This document shows, one piece after another, positions 39,085 through 47,399 of a stretch of DNA of 53,495 bases. Made by a program: the position numbers and the translations under genes. The stretch's first letter is position 1; each line of letters begins with the position of its first letter. The notes below the pieces were generated by a model. That model was not told where the DNA came from. It saw only the letters and a program-made list of their open reading frames with translations, and made no database searches. Origin of the DNA: a virus. The stretch lies in IMG/VR virus record IMGVR_UViG_3300025137_000055, positions 1 to 53,495 of that record; one strand, written 5' to 3'.

Positions 39085-39359
39085 TACACATACCTCACAT
39101 TATTTTTAAGAAACCACTTCTCGATGACGGGACTGCCGTCATCATTTTCATCAGTCACAACGTAAGCAACAGTCTTCTTGACCTTCGCATAACGATACTC
39201 TTGATGTAAACCACCAACCCATACTAGGTGGGGGAAACAACACCAATCCTTACACCCTTCAACTCTGTTAGCATTCTCAGAGTAATGGAAGTAATTACCA
39301 AAGTCTTTCTCAGTAAACTCACCTAAAACATTTTCAACACTCAAAGGGGCAAAACTCAT
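39084..39359 (-). CDS. Hypothetical early protein
   Basis: ATG 39359 (MSFAPLSVENVLGEFTEKDF) gives 91 residues and stands about 30 bp after the -10 box. A CCF/HLVW segment (KDWCCFPHLVWVGG) is notable. It heads a three-gene early cluster. Function unknown. Confidence 0.6.
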   Translation of the reverse strand: MSFAPLSVENVLGEFTEKDFGNYFHYSENANRVEGCKDWCCFPHLVWVGGLHQEYRYAKVKKTVAYVVTDENDDGSPVIEKWFLKNNVRYV

Positions 39360-39394
39360 AATAAACACTCTCTCTTAATCATCAATACATAGGT

Positions 39395-39423
39395 ATTATA
39401 CAACAACCAACAAGGTTTGTCAA
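39395..39423 (-). promoter_or_regulatory. Early sigma70 promoter
   Basis: Minus strand TTGACA (39423-39418, preceded by AAAACGC), 17-bp spacer, TATAAT (39400-39395). Confidence 0.9.
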
Positions 39424-39464
39424 GCGTTTTCTTGAAATTAAATGAAGTTTTTTTATGAGAAAAG

Positions 39465-39555
39465 TGGCGGAGAGGGTGGGATTTGAACCCACGATACGCT
39501 ATTAACGTATGCCAGTTTTCAAGACTGGTGCATTCAACCGCTCTGCCACCTCTCC
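39465..39555 (-). tRNA. tRNA-Ser(TGA)
   Basis: Type II tRNA with long variable arm (around GCATACGTTAATAGCGTATC). The acceptor stem GGAGAGG pairs with CCTCTCC, the anticodon loop is CTTGAAA, and GCCA is encoded at the 3' end. It is the last tRNA of the cluster. Confidence 0.93.
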
Positions 39556-39565
39556 GAAAATTTTA

Positions 39566-39649
39566 TGGTGGGGGGAGGTGGATTCGAACCACCGAAGCTT
39601 TCGCGTCAGATTTACAGTCTGATCCCTTTGACCGCTCGGGAATCCCCCC
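39566..39649 (-). tRNA. tRNA-Tyr(GTA)
   Basis: Acceptor GGGGGGA/TCCCCCC, anticodon loop CTGTAAA, type II variable arm, T-arm GGTGGTTCGAATCCACC, encoded CCA. Confidence 0.93.
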
Positions 39650-39654
39650 AATAG

Positions 39655-39846
39655 TTAATCTTTTTTACGACGAGTAATTGATGTTTCAATATCCTCTTCG
39701 TTTAAACGCTTATCTATCTCTTCAACCGAAAGATAGTCTAAGTCCCAGTGATTGCATATATCATTTCTATATCGAGTGTGATCCTTGTCAGTAGACTTAG
39801 ACTTTCTTCGATCAAAGTAGCGCAGTAATTTTTGGCTAATTCCCAT
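39655..39846 (-). CDS. Small hypothetical protein between tRNAs
   Basis: ATG 39846 (MGISQKLLRYFDRRKSKSTD) gives 63 residues; longer frames enter the tRNA-Asn gene. It is basic and then acidic (EEIDKRLNEEDIETSITRRK). It lies between tRNA-Asn and tRNA-Tyr with no clear ribosome site. Moderate support only. Confidence 0.5.
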   Translation of the reverse strand: MGISQKLLRYFDRRKSKSTDKDHTRYRNDICNHWDLDYLSVEEIDKRLNEEDIETSITRRKKD

Positions 39847-39867
39847 ATGACTATTACGGTATATTAA

Positions 39868-39943
<76 letters not shown>

Positions 39944-40131
39944 ATAAATTTGTCTGGTGACACAAAACTCTTCTTTGACCTTATACGTTGCACGTGCATA
40001 GTCTCCAAGCCTTCTGACTAACGGTACCAGCTACCGACCTACTTGGTGTCGTGTTTCTATTTGGGATGATTAATCCCATTCTCATCATAGGAGAAACAAA
40101 TAACTACTAGTCCTCAATCATAGGACTCGTA
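39944..40131 (-). ncRNA. Structured spacer RNA candidate inside the tRNA cluster
   Basis: The 188-nt spacer holds nested complementary arms: 40109-40114 with 40122-40127 (AGTCCT/AGGACT), 40052-40058 with 40092-40098 (7 bp), inner 40062-40067 with 40073-40078, and GACAC/GTGTC 39959-39963 with 40046-40050. A TGCACGTGCA palindrome lies at 39989-39998. No tRNA fits and no convincing gene exists. Confidence 0.4.
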
Positions 40132-40207
40132 TGGTGGAGGTATGCGGGATCGAACCGCAGACCTTCGCCGTGCAAGGGCGACGCTCTCCCAGCTGAGCTA
40201 TACCCCC
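40132..40207 (-). tRNA. tRNA-Ala(TGC)
   Basis: Acceptor GGGGGTA/TACCTCC (with one G-U pair), anticodon loop CTTGCAC, T-arm GCGGTTCGATCCCGC, encoded CCA. Confidence 0.93.
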
Positions 40208-40211
40208 AAAA

Positions 40212-40287
40212 TGGAGCTCGGAACAGGAGTCGAACCTGCGACCTGCTGATTACAAGTCAGCTGCTCTACCAACTGAGCTATCCGAGC
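40212..40287 (-). tRNA. tRNA-Thr(TGT)
   Basis: Acceptor GCTCGGA/TCCGAGC, anticodon loop CTTGTAA, T-arm GCAGGTTCGACTCCTGT, encoded CCA. First tRNA after the promoter at 40300-40328. Confidence 0.93.
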
Positions 40288-40299
40288 ATTAATTCGTGT

Positions 40300-40328
40300 A
40301 TTATAACACAATAAAAAAACTTTGTCAA
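40300..40328 (-). promoter_or_regulatory. Sigma70 promoter of the tRNA cluster
   Basis: Minus strand TTGACA (40328-40323), 17-bp spacer, TATAAT (40305-40300), 13 bp before tRNA-Thr. Confidence 0.9.
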
Positions 40329-40332
40329 GTAT

Positions 40333-40527
40333 TTAATCTTCAACAGTTTCCGCTACTAGGGGTGCCTTCCGACGAACCAGTTCATTTCTGGCCTTTTGTT
40401 TTTTCTTGCCCGTAGTGTTGTCTTTGGCAATAGATTCTTGAAGTTCTTCGGTAGGAACGGTGTGTATATAATACCGAGTAATATTTCTTTTCCTGTCTTT
40501 TGTATCTGATTTCCATTTGATTGGCAT
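40333..40527 (-). CDS. Conserved small T4-like protein
   Basis: This 64-residue protein (MPIKWKSDTKDRKRNITRYY) is strongly basic and has TEELQESI followed by KQKARNELVRRKAPL. The same layout occurs, from memory, in marine T4-like phages next to nrd genes. It is downstream of the GIY-YIG-like gene by 10 bp. Role unknown. Confidence 0.6.
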   Translation of the reverse strand: MPIKWKSDTKDRKRNITRYYIHTVPTEELQESIAKDNTTGKKKQKARNELVRRKAPLVAETVED

Positions 40528-40537
40528 AATAAATTTC

Positions 40538-40960
40538 CTATTTTTTCATGTTAATAGATAGGTGTTTGGAATGTACCTTACACCCAATAAACTCATTGTA
40601 AAAGTCCGAAGACTCTAGTACTTCGTATTGAAATTGGTACTTAGCTTCATAATAAGAACAGTCTCCTTTAGATTTGCATAATCTAAGTATCTCCCTACTA
40701 AAAGCTTCACCACCTTTCTGTTCAACTAAAGATTTAACATTCTCACTTGAACCATAATAATCCATCCAATCAGATTGAACTTTAGTTTTAACTCTTCTCT
40801 TTCTCTTTTTGGTGACGGGCAAAGTTTTTGGTTTCCAAAATAACTTCTTACCGATATATTTTTTACCACTATCTTTTTCGGTCACCATATAAACAAACCC
40901 GACATAAGTTTTGAGGAACTCATCGTCGGGTTTAAATTCTTTATCTTCATATATCCACAT
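40538..40960 (-). CDS. GIY-YIG-like nuclease
   Basis: This 140-residue protein has GFVYMVTEKDSGKKYIGKKL near residues 20-40, a GIY-YIG-like start, then basic KKRKRRVKTK and YYGSSENVKSL. T4-like phages often hold such Seg-like or GIY-YIG-like proteins by nrd genes. A catalytic Arg/Glu pair cannot be placed with certainty. Endonuclease role tentative. Confidence 0.55.
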   Translation of the reverse strand: MWIYEDKEFKPDDEFLKTYVGFVYMVTEKDSGKKYIGKKLFWKPKTLPVTKKRKRRVKTKVQSDWMDYYGSSENVKSLVEQKGGEAFSREILRLCKSKGDCSYYEAKYQFQYEVLESSDFYNEFIGCKVHSKHLSINMKK

Positions 40961-40984
40961 AACAATTATATATGTCTATACTAA

Positions 40985-41125
40985 CTACTCGTAATCATCT
41001 ACCTCTTCAGCGTCTATATCAGAACCACACATAGGACAGAAACGAGGGACTTCATCCTCATCTATTTCGTACCTTATTTTTACAGCGGTAAAGATATCGC
41101 ATATGGGGCATTCTATTTCCCACAT
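40985..41125 (-). CDS. Zinc-ribbon small protein, 46 residues
   Basis: ATG 41125 shares its base with the nrdB stop (TAATG overlap) and opens 46 codons (MWEIECPICDIFTAVKIRYE). Two CxxC pairs (CPIC, CPMC) form a rubredoxin-like zinc ribbon. The acidic tail is EEVDDYE. It lies in the nrd operon. Role unknown. Confidence 0.7.
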   Translation of the reverse strand: MWEIECPICDIFTAVKIRYEIDEDEVPRFCPMCGSDIDAEEVDDYE

Positions 41126-42126
41126 TACGCTAGACAACCTTTACCATCTAGACCACAAACAGGACTTTCTTCTTCCTCTTCCCATCCCCATTCACCATCC
41201 ATGCCATTTACGGAATACTCTGTCACTCTTTTTTCAAAGAAGTTATCATGCGAGGCACCATTAAGGACCCAATCTAACCAAGTCAATGGGTTATCCTTAA
41301 CTCCAAACTTTGGTTTCATTCCAAGTTGAAGAAGCCTACGATCAGCGATGTGACGAATGTACTGTTTAACATCTGTTTCAGTTAGACCTTCAATGGTACC
41401 CGACTTATATGCAAGTTTGATGAATCGGTCTTCTAACTTAACAGCGTTCTTTGCCATCTCATAGATCTTAGACTTGAGTTCGTCATTAACAATACGTGGG
41501 TGTTCTTCACAGAACTCACGGAATAGTTTTGCATTACCCTGTACGTGCATAGTCTCGTCACGGATAGACCACTCTACAATAGTTCCCATACCTTTCATCT
41601 TACCGAAACGTTGGAAGTTTAGTAGCATCACGAATGATGCAAACAGAGACATACCTTCATTGAATACGGACTGAGCTAGAACAAGTGCGAGTCCGGTATG
41701 GGAGTTTATATTCCCCTCTTTCATGAAGTCTAACTTATCTGCCATTTCACTATATTCTAGGAATGCGTGATGTTCTTCATCAGGTAAACCCAGAGTGTCA
41801 TTTAACAACGCGTAAGCACGCTGGTGAACACCTTCACGATTAGCAAAAGACGCTAACATATTTCTTATTTCATTATTCTTGAATTTGGGTATAAGAAGTT
41901 CGTGATAGTTTTCTCCTACCTGAACATCTGACTGCGTGAACAGTCTCAATATCTGAGTTATAAATTCTTTTTCTTGTTCAGAAAGTTTAGTCTTCCAGTC
42001 CTGAATATCTTCGGAAAGTTCGGCTTCATCTTCTACCCAATGAATTTCTTCATGTTTTTTTACCATATCTACCGCCCAAGGATAGGCGAAAGGTTTGTAC
42101 GATTTACTAAATTCTAATAGTGACAT
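41125..42126 (-). CDS. nrdB: Ribonucleotide reductase class I small subunit NrdB
   Basis: This 333-residue protein has the diiron ligands in order: Asp in FTQSDVQVG, Glu and His in NREGVHQRAY with Tyr radical four residues after His, Glu in FNEGMSLFASF, and Glu/His in RDETMHVQGN. It makes the radical for NrdA. It follows nrdA directly. The C-terminus (ESPVCGLDGKGCLA) has two extra Cys. Confidence 0.95.
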   Translation of the reverse strand: MSLLEFSKSYKPFAYPWAVDMVKKHEEIHWVEDEAELSEDIQDWKTKLSEQEKEFITQILRLFTQSDVQVGENYHELLIPKFKNNEIRNMLASFANREGVHQRAYALLNDTLGLPDEEHHAFLEYSEMADKLDFMKEGNINSHTGLALVLAQSVFNEGMSLFASFVMLLNFQRFGKMKGMGTIVEWSIRDETMHVQGNAKLFREFCEEHPRIVNDELKSKIYEMAKNAVKLEDRFIKLAYKSGTIEGLTETDVKQYIRHIADRRLLQLGMKPKFGVKDNPLTWLDWVLNGASHDNFFEKRVTEYSVNGMDGEWGWEEEEESPVCGLDGKGCLA

Positions 42127-44115
42127 TTATCCCTCACAAGCTCTGCATTCTTCGGATTCTTCTTGAACCGGATTGTCCAAGAACTTCATTAAATCTTCGT
42201 ACCCACCAACATATTTTCCGGAGATATATATTTGAGGTACACTTTTTACTTTTCGACCAGTGACTTCGGCCGCAGTCTTACCCACTTCTTTTAGGTTTAT
42301 ATAATCATAATATATGCCACGTAATTTTAATTCATCTTTCGCTAACTGACAGAAAGGACAATCGGGTATACCATAAACAAGAGTTCTTGTATCCTCCCCA
42401 AGAGCAACTCGTTCTACCTTCTCCGAAACATTTTCTGCACGACTCTTAGCTTCAGTTCTTAAATAATATAATCCCTTCAAACCTATTTTCCAAGCCATAA
42501 GATGAACCCTATTGACATAATGTTTATCTGCCCCAGCTGGGAAAAATATATTAACGGATTGTCCTTGACAAATATATTTTTGTCGATCTCCAGCATGTTG
42601 AACAACCCAAGTCTGATCAAGTTCTTGTGCGGTTTTAAATACCGCTTTCTCTCCTTCTGTGAGGAATGGTAAATGTTGTACCGAACCTTTATTGGTTATA
42701 ATTGATGTCCAATTGGATTCGTTATTCTCTCCCTTCTCTTCCAGTAGTTTAATAAGATAGTTATTCTTAACTAAAAAAGAACCAGCACGAGTTCTATGAG
42801 TATAGGCATTTGCTTTAGAAGGTTCTATAGAAGGACTTGTACTCAAAATAACACCAGAAGATGCGTTAGGGGCAATAGCCATCAAGTGAGCGTTTCTACG
42901 ACCACTACCCACACCATCAGGATACTCTCCTCTAAGTTCTGCAAGTAGTTTAGTTTCTGATACGGCTTCAGAGTTAATGTGGTTAAAGACTGTATTGTTT
43001 ATACTTCTGGCAGTCTCGGATTCCCATGCAACTCCGTGTTTCTGTAGTAAGGAATGAAACCCCATTGCTCCTAGACCTATAGATCTTTCTCTGTAGGCGC
43101 TGAATCTAGCTCTTTTAATACTGTCTGGTGCATTCTCAACAAAATGTTCTAATACATTATCCAACATACGCACCAAGTCTCGAACAATGTTAGTATCTTT
43201 CCATTCTTCATAGTACTCTAGATTCAATGAAGATAAACAACAGACGGCAGTTCTGTCAGAGGAAGTTGGAAGATGAATCTCATTGCATAGGTTAGATCCC
43301 TGAATTTTTAAACCCAAGTCTTTTAATGGTTGAGGGAGATCTCTATTGGCGGTATCTATAAAATTTAGGTAAGGTTCTCCTGTACGAAATCTTGTTTCCA
43401 AAATACGTTCCCATAATTTACGAGCATTGACAGTGTCTTTTATAGCGTTACCGTTAGGACATACAAGATGAAAATTTCTATTGTTTTTTACTGCTTCCAT
43501 AAAATCATCTGTTATATTGATAGCATTATGGAGATTCAAAGCTTTACGTTGAACATCCCCAGTAGGGATACGCATATTAAGGAATTCGATTATTTCTGGA
43601 TGGGAGACATCCATGTATGCCGCGTAAGAACCTTTTCGAGTTTTACCTTGACGATATGCGATCATATCCGCATCGACAGTATGTAAAAAGGGCATAGGGC
43701 CAGGCGCTATGTCGGAAACTGATCTAACATCTGACCAATGACCTCCTACTCCGCCACCCATAATAGACAACCATCTAAGTTCGGAAGAGTGTTCTATCAG
43801 TCCCTCGACTGTGTCAGGAACATAGGTAAGGAAACAGGATATAGGGAGACCTTTACTTTTCTTTTTGGATCTTGGGTTAGGGGCATTGGATAGTACTGGG
43901 GAGGCAAACATGAACCATTTTTGACTAACATATCCATAGAGTCTTTGTGCGAGATCTTCGTCAGTTTCACCTTTGTACGTTGACCATGCGGTGGCTGCAC
44001 GTGAATATGCATTTTGTGGACTAACTTCACCCTCTTGCATATAGAAGTCTTGTAACATTGATAGAGCGTAGTCTGTCAGTAACTCGTCTCTTTTCTTATT
44101 AATTTTTACTGACAT
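42127..44115 (-). CDS. nrdA: Ribonucleotide reductase NrdA with inserted glutaredoxin domain
   Basis: This 662-residue protein has class I NrdA landmarks: LPISCFLTYVPDTVEGL, the radical-site Cys in NLCNEIHLP, TAVCCLSSLNL and GLYYLRTE with the paired Tyr. No N-terminal ATP cone is present. A glutaredoxin domain begins near 576 (TLVYGIPDCPFCQLAKDEL; CPFC at 586-589; VPQIYISG). It lies before the terminal CRAC (657, 660) shuttle pair. So the enzyme may carry its own reductant. Its start overlaps the upstream gene by 10 bp. Confidence 0.93.
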   Translation of the reverse strand: MSVKINKKRDELLTDYALSMLQDFYMQEGEVSPQNAYSRAATAWSTYKGETDEDLAQRLYGYVSQKWFMFASPVLSNAPNPRSKKKSKGLPISCFLTYVPDTVEGLIEHSSELRWLSIMGGGVGGHWSDVRSVSDIAPGPMPFLHTVDADMIAYRQGKTRKGSYAAYMDVSHPEIIEFLNMRIPTGDVQRKALNLHNAINITDDFMEAVKNNRNFHLVCPNGNAIKDTVNARKLWERILETRFRTGEPYLNFIDTANRDLPQPLKDLGLKIQGSNLCNEIHLPTSSDRTAVCCLSSLNLEYYEEWKDTNIVRDLVRMLDNVLEHFVENAPDSIKRARFSAYRERSIGLGAMGFHSLLQKHGVAWESETARSINNTVFNHINSEAVSETKLLAELRGEYPDGVGSGRRNAHLMAIAPNASSGVILSTSPSIEPSKANAYTHRTRAGSFLVKNNYLIKLLEEKGENNESNWTSIITNKGSVQHLPFLTEGEKAVFKTAQELDQTWVVQHAGDRQKYICQGQSVNIFFPAGADKHYVNRVHLMAWKIGLKGLYYLRTEAKSRAENVSEKVERVALGEDTRTLVYGIPDCPFCQLAKDELKLRGIYYDYINLKEVGKTAAEVTGRKVKSVPQIYISGKYVGGYEDLMKFLDNPVQEESEECRACEG

Positions 44116-44462
44116 TTAGAAGATTCCATATAAGACTCATCAAGAGAAAGATGGGTTCCTTCTTTAATGAAGGATTTTATAGTGTCTAGTATATAGGAAT
44201 TTTCATCTTTATAGTTTTCTGAATAGTTTGACAATAAATATTTTCTTAGAGATAATTTAGGGTTAGATAATAAAAATCTGTCTGAAGGAAGATCATGATC
44301 TTTCTCTTCTATTGGGTCTAGATTCACTAGGACAACTTCTTCTTTTTTTCCGTAGTGGGCTTGAAGTACACCCCTAGCCCCACCTATCGCAGATTCATCA
44401 AAAAAGACCACCGCTTTGTCCTCAATGTTCATGACGACAACTTTCATTTTGGTAATAGACAT
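44106..44462 (-). CDS. Hypothetical protein at head of nrd operon
   Basis: ATG 44462 has a GAGG ribosome site. The 118-residue product (MSITKMKVVVMNIEDKAVVF) seems mixed alpha/beta with no motif. It overlaps nrdA by 10 bp, and its promoter drives the whole nrd operon. It may be a nucleotide-metabolism helper, from position only. Confidence 0.65.
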   Translation of the reverse strand: MSITKMKVVVMNIEDKAVVFFDESAIGGARGVLQAHYGKKEEVVLVNLDPIEEKDHDLPSDRFLLSNPKLSLRKYLLSNYSENYKDENSYILDTIKSFIKEGTHLSLDESYMESSKCQ

Positions 44463-44488
44463 TTCAAACCTCGCATAATTTAGTATGT

Positions 44489-44517
44489 ATTATATCACAA
44501 AATACAAAGAAAGTAAA
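44489..44517 (-). promoter_or_regulatory. Promoter of the nrd operon
   Basis: Minus strand TTTACT (44517-44512), 17-bp spacer, TATAAT (44494-44489), 27 bp before ATG 44462. The -35 is weaker than in the early cassettes. Confidence 0.75.
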
Positions 44518-44520
44518 GAA

Positions 44521-44712
44521 CTAAATTAAAGGATTTTCTCTTCTATCTATCATTCTTTGAAGTATTGGTGGAACATCTTTTCTTTTCTTTTTTCTGTCAT
44601 ATTTTTTTCTAACAACAACTGTAGAACTATCATCTCCAGCGCCAACAACCGAGGTGGTGTTTGTAGAAGCCATTTCTTCGAATTGATCTTGCCATTGTTT
44701 AAAAGTTTTCAT
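44521..44712 (-). CDS. Small protein with capsid-targeting-like N-terminus
   Basis: This 63-residue protein starts MKTFKQWQDQFEEMAST, resembling the T4 internal-protein signal (MKTYQEFIAEA). It has a basic C-terminal half (VRKKYDRKKKRKD). It shares base 44712 with the methyltransferase stop. Packaging into the head is inferred from the shared N-terminus (see the 48492-50075 genes). Confidence 0.55.
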   Translation of the reverse strand: MKTFKQWQDQFEEMASTNTTSVVGAGDDSSTVVVRKKYDRKKKRKDVPPILQRMIDRRENPLI

Positions 44713-45296
44713 TAATTTCTCTCCAATAAAATCATATGATTCTGTCTGTCTGTTGCTGGGTATATGTACTCTTTCAACTTATTATACGGAAAATCTAGTT
44801 TGGTCAAATAATGATCGACCAAATCTCTTGGATATATCTTATCTGTTTCCGACATACATCGCACATAATCATCTACTAATATATATTTTATGTTTGCATT
44901 GTTACATAGATTCAAATCTCTAGACATTGAATCTGTTCTATGGTCACCATCAATAAAAACCATATCATAATTTTCTATCTCATGAGGTTCTATAGAGTGA
45001 GAATTTCTATGAGAAAAGGTAAACCTCTCTCCGAACATATTCTTAAGTTTTTCCGCATTTACAAGAGTATGATCATATTGACCAATATCCACCGAATGTA
45101 AATTCAGTTCTTTCATTATACTCATAAAAGTATAAGAACTATGTCCATAATTAAAACCAATCTCAAATAAATTATTGCATTTAGTTTCTTTTAGTATTGC
45201 AGAAAATATAAGACACGTTACCTCACTAGGGACAACATGACCCTCTCTTTTGGGCCAACCTTCGGTGAGAAACTCGCAGTCTTCGACGAGATTCAT
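44712..45296 (-). CDS. Class I SAM-dependent methyltransferase
   Basis: This 194-residue protein has motif I FEIGFNYGHSS (residues about 43-53), SVDIGQYD as motif II, and DMVFIDGDHRTDS as motif IV, the layout of Methyltransf_24 enzymes. These often methylate sugars. It overlaps the gene before it by 4 bp and lies near a GT2-type glycosyltransferase. Substrate unknown. Confidence 0.8.
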   Translation of the reverse strand: MNLVEDCEFLTEGWPKREGHVVPSEVTCLIFSAILKETKCNNLFEIGFNYGHSSYTFMSIMKELNLHSVDIGQYDHTLVNAEKLKNMFGERFTFSHRNSHSIEPHEIENYDMVFIDGDHRTDSMSRDLNLCNNANIKYILVDDYVRCMSETDKIYPRDLVDHYLTKLDFPYNKLKEYIYPATDRQNHMILLERN

Positions 45297-45892
45297 TTTT
45301 TTAGTTCACCTGTGGTCACATACATGGGTTGTTGAGATTTTAGGTGTATAGCTTCATATATGTTTATACCAAAAATTTCACCACAAGGATGGGAATTATC
45401 TTCTGTTATTCTTATCTGATCATTAGATGATACTACCTCAATAAAATTCGAAGTTACCGTCTCTTCTTTTATTCTATAAACGCCAGGCGAAACTTGTTTG
45501 TTTTCTAACATAAACCATTCAGATTGTTCTTGTAGAATATCTAATATATCTATTCCGGTATCTTTATGAATCTTAGTTATTCCCCTGTCGTTCAATTCTC
45601 CGTGTTCCTTGATCAAATATAGTGCAGCTGCATATGATGCAAGACGACTACTACCGCCCGGAGCTTTCGCCATAAGTTTCTTTATATTGAAAACAAGTCT
45701 ATGAAAAGGAGTATAATAATTACGGTAAGCTTCACGTTCGTCCATAGTATTCATACTATAGTCCTTGCGTTTTTTACCATCTTTATCGATAATACCCGCT
45801 TTAAAAGTTTCGGTTTCTTCTATGGGGGTGACCAATAGTTTTAAAAATCTTACTGTATAAACTAAGTCAGCCGCTGATTTTAATAGTCCCAT
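45293..45892 (-). CDS. Conserved T4-like structural-block protein
   Basis: This 199-residue protein has MGLLKSAADLVYTVRFLKLL, then YYTPFHRLVFNIKKLMAKAP and GGSSRLASYAAALYLIKEHG. This recurring pattern in marine T4-like phages is recognised from memory. It has no enzyme motif. It adjoins the next gene with a shared base (45892). Virion or head assembly role is a guess. Confidence 0.6.
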   Translation of the reverse strand: MGLLKSAADLVYTVRFLKLLVTPIEETETFKAGIIDKDGKKRKDYSMNTMDEREAYRNYYTPFHRLVFNIKKLMAKAPGGSSRLASYAAALYLIKEHGELNDRGITKIHKDTGIDILDILQEQSEWFMLENKQVSPGVYRIKEETVTSNFIEVVSSNDQIRITEDNSHPCGEIFGINIYEAIHLKSQQPMYVTTGELKK

Positions 45893-46257
45893 TATCTCAT
45901 ATCTCTTAATGTCTTTATTACGTTTTTGTCCATACTAATACCAGTCAGATCATCATTAGTTATCGCTTTTAAAAATATAAGAAAAGGTTTCAACGCGTTC
46001 CACTGTTCAATACCTTCTATTTTTAATGCTAACATCTCTACTCCAGCTTCATTCCCAAAGACATTAAAAATCACAATGAGATGATTCAATATAAGTCTTT
46101 CTGACAATTCATTAGAAGATACGTATTTATTTAATAATCTTTTTACGTACTTGAATCTTTTTAAATCAGAAAAAAATTCTTCACTGTCTATACATGTCGG
46201 ATTATAATAATGTTGTGCTGCATATAATACTAAATTTTTACTTGTTAGTTCCATCAT
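45892..46257 (-). CDS. Conserved T4-like hypothetical protein
   Basis: This 121-residue protein contains LVLYAAQHYYNPTCIDSEEF, RFKYVKRLLNKYV and ERLILNHLIVIFNVFGNEAG. This is a known small family of marine T4-like phages, of unknown role. It overlaps the glycosyltransferase stop by 20 bp. Mostly helical. Confidence 0.6.
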   Translation of the reverse strand: MMELTSKNLVLYAAQHYYNPTCIDSEEFFSDLKRFKYVKRLLNKYVSSNELSERLILNHLIVIFNVFGNEAGVEMLALKIEGIEQWNALKPFLIFLKAITNDDLTGISMDKNVIKTLRDMR

Positions 46258-47110
46258 CTAAAAACTCTGGTAAGTTCTGATATTCCGGTAAAGTCCCCAA
46301 TTGTTCTACCATTTTATTAAATGGTCCAACCCAGTCCCAATTATTTTTTTTAACAGTTCCCTCATAGTCTTGCATATAGAAATATGTGGGTTTAGTTCTT
46401 TCTCTGTATCTTACCATATTTAGACCACCACTAAGTGCGATCCTTTTAAGTTTTAAAAATTGTATTGTATCCTCACCAATAACTAAAGAGTTATCATAAT
46501 TCATTATCTCCGCACATTTTTTAGAGAAGAAAACTATTCTACACATAGATTCGTGAGATTCTCCATATCTTTCTATTATGTTATTAAATTTTAATCTTTC
46601 TTCAGCTAATTTTTTTGCATATTCCCTAGAATAATTTCCATACTCTTTAGACATAAAAAAATCTATAAGATATTCTTTAGTTATATTTTGTTGACACAAA
46701 GAAGACTTATCAAATGGGAAGTAATGTACATACCAGTCCCCCTTTTTAGATTTTTTTACTGCTTTTTGTCGATATAAAACCAAACAATCTGGTGCATTAT
46801 ACCACATAGACATGCGTTTGTAAAGGTCTATTCCATAGTCGGTTAATATATCATCTCCATCAATATGTACCATGTATTCATTATCACTTTCTCGGAATAA
46901 TTTTAGTACAGAGTTTTTACCAGTTGCTGGAGTTCCGTCCGATTCAGTAACATAGTGTTCTATTTTATGTTTTACACAAAAAGAAACCGCAGCATCTATA
47001 TAATTCTCATCCAAAGAATTAATGACGACTACGGCTTCACCAGTAGGTATTTTGTAAAAGTGTCTTTCTAGACACTCTATATGATTAGAAGTAAGAATGT
47101 AAAATTTCAC
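46238..47110 (-). CDS. Glycosyltransferase, GT2-like
   Basis: This 290-residue protein has an N-terminal Rossmann-like fold (FYILTSNHIECLERHFYKIP) and the DxD motif in EYMVHIDGDDILTDYGIDL near residue 80. The C-terminus keeps EDTIQFLKLK and FYMQDYEGTVKKNNWDW. This is the GT-A/GT2 plan. It is a conserved member of this T4-like block. Substrate not known. Confidence 0.8.
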   Translation of the reverse strand: MKFYILTSNHIECLERHFYKIPTGEAVVVINSLDENYIDAAVSFCVKHKIEHYVTESDGTPATGKNSVLKLFRESDNEYMVHIDGDDILTDYGIDLYKRMSMWYNAPDCLVLYRQKAVKKSKKGDWYVHYFPFDKSSLCQQNITKEYLIDFFMSKEYGNYSREYAKKLAEERLKFNNIIERYGESHESMCRIVFFSKKCAEIMNYDNSLVIGEDTIQFLKLKRIALSGGLNMVRYRERTKPTYFYMQDYEGTVKKNNWDWVGPFNKMVEQLGTLPEYQNLPEFLDDGTNK

Positions 47111-47116
47111 AGAAGT

Positions 47117-47386
47117 TTATTCTGACTTAACACCACAATTTTTTAATGTGGTTAACATATCTCCCTTTTTCAAATCCTTTACTATATCTATACCATGATG
47201 ACTAGCAAGTTCAATGAGTTCCTTTTTAGTCATCTTTTCTATAGATTTGTTAGGAGGTGACTCAGTCAAAAACCTAGAAGTTAATTGTCCTGTTTTAGGA
47301 TCAGTTTTTTTAAACAAAATAACATATCCTAAAATTCCTATAGTAAGAGACAATAAAGCGCAAGTAAATAAAAATTCTGTTTCCAT
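47117..47386 (-). CDS. Membrane-anchored HeH/Rho-N-like protein
   Basis: This 89-residue protein has one N-terminal membrane helix (FLFTCALLSLTIGILGYVIL) and a C-terminal helix-extended-helix motif (KMTKKELIELASHHGIDIVK, then GDMLTTLKNCG), which often binds nucleic acid. It is 6 bp before the glycosyltransferase gene. Membrane DNA or RNA tether is a possibility. Confidence 0.6.
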   Translation of the reverse strand: METEFLFTCALLSLTIGILGYVILFKKTDPKTGQLTSRFLTESPPNKSIEKMTKKELIELASHHGIDIVKDLKKGDMLTTLKNCGVKSE

Positions 47387-47399
47387 AATAAAACCTATA

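Noticed and set aside
40010-40090. 34-codon minus-strand frame in the tRNA spacer
   Set aside because: No ribosome site; overlaps strong RNA stems; composition not gene-like.
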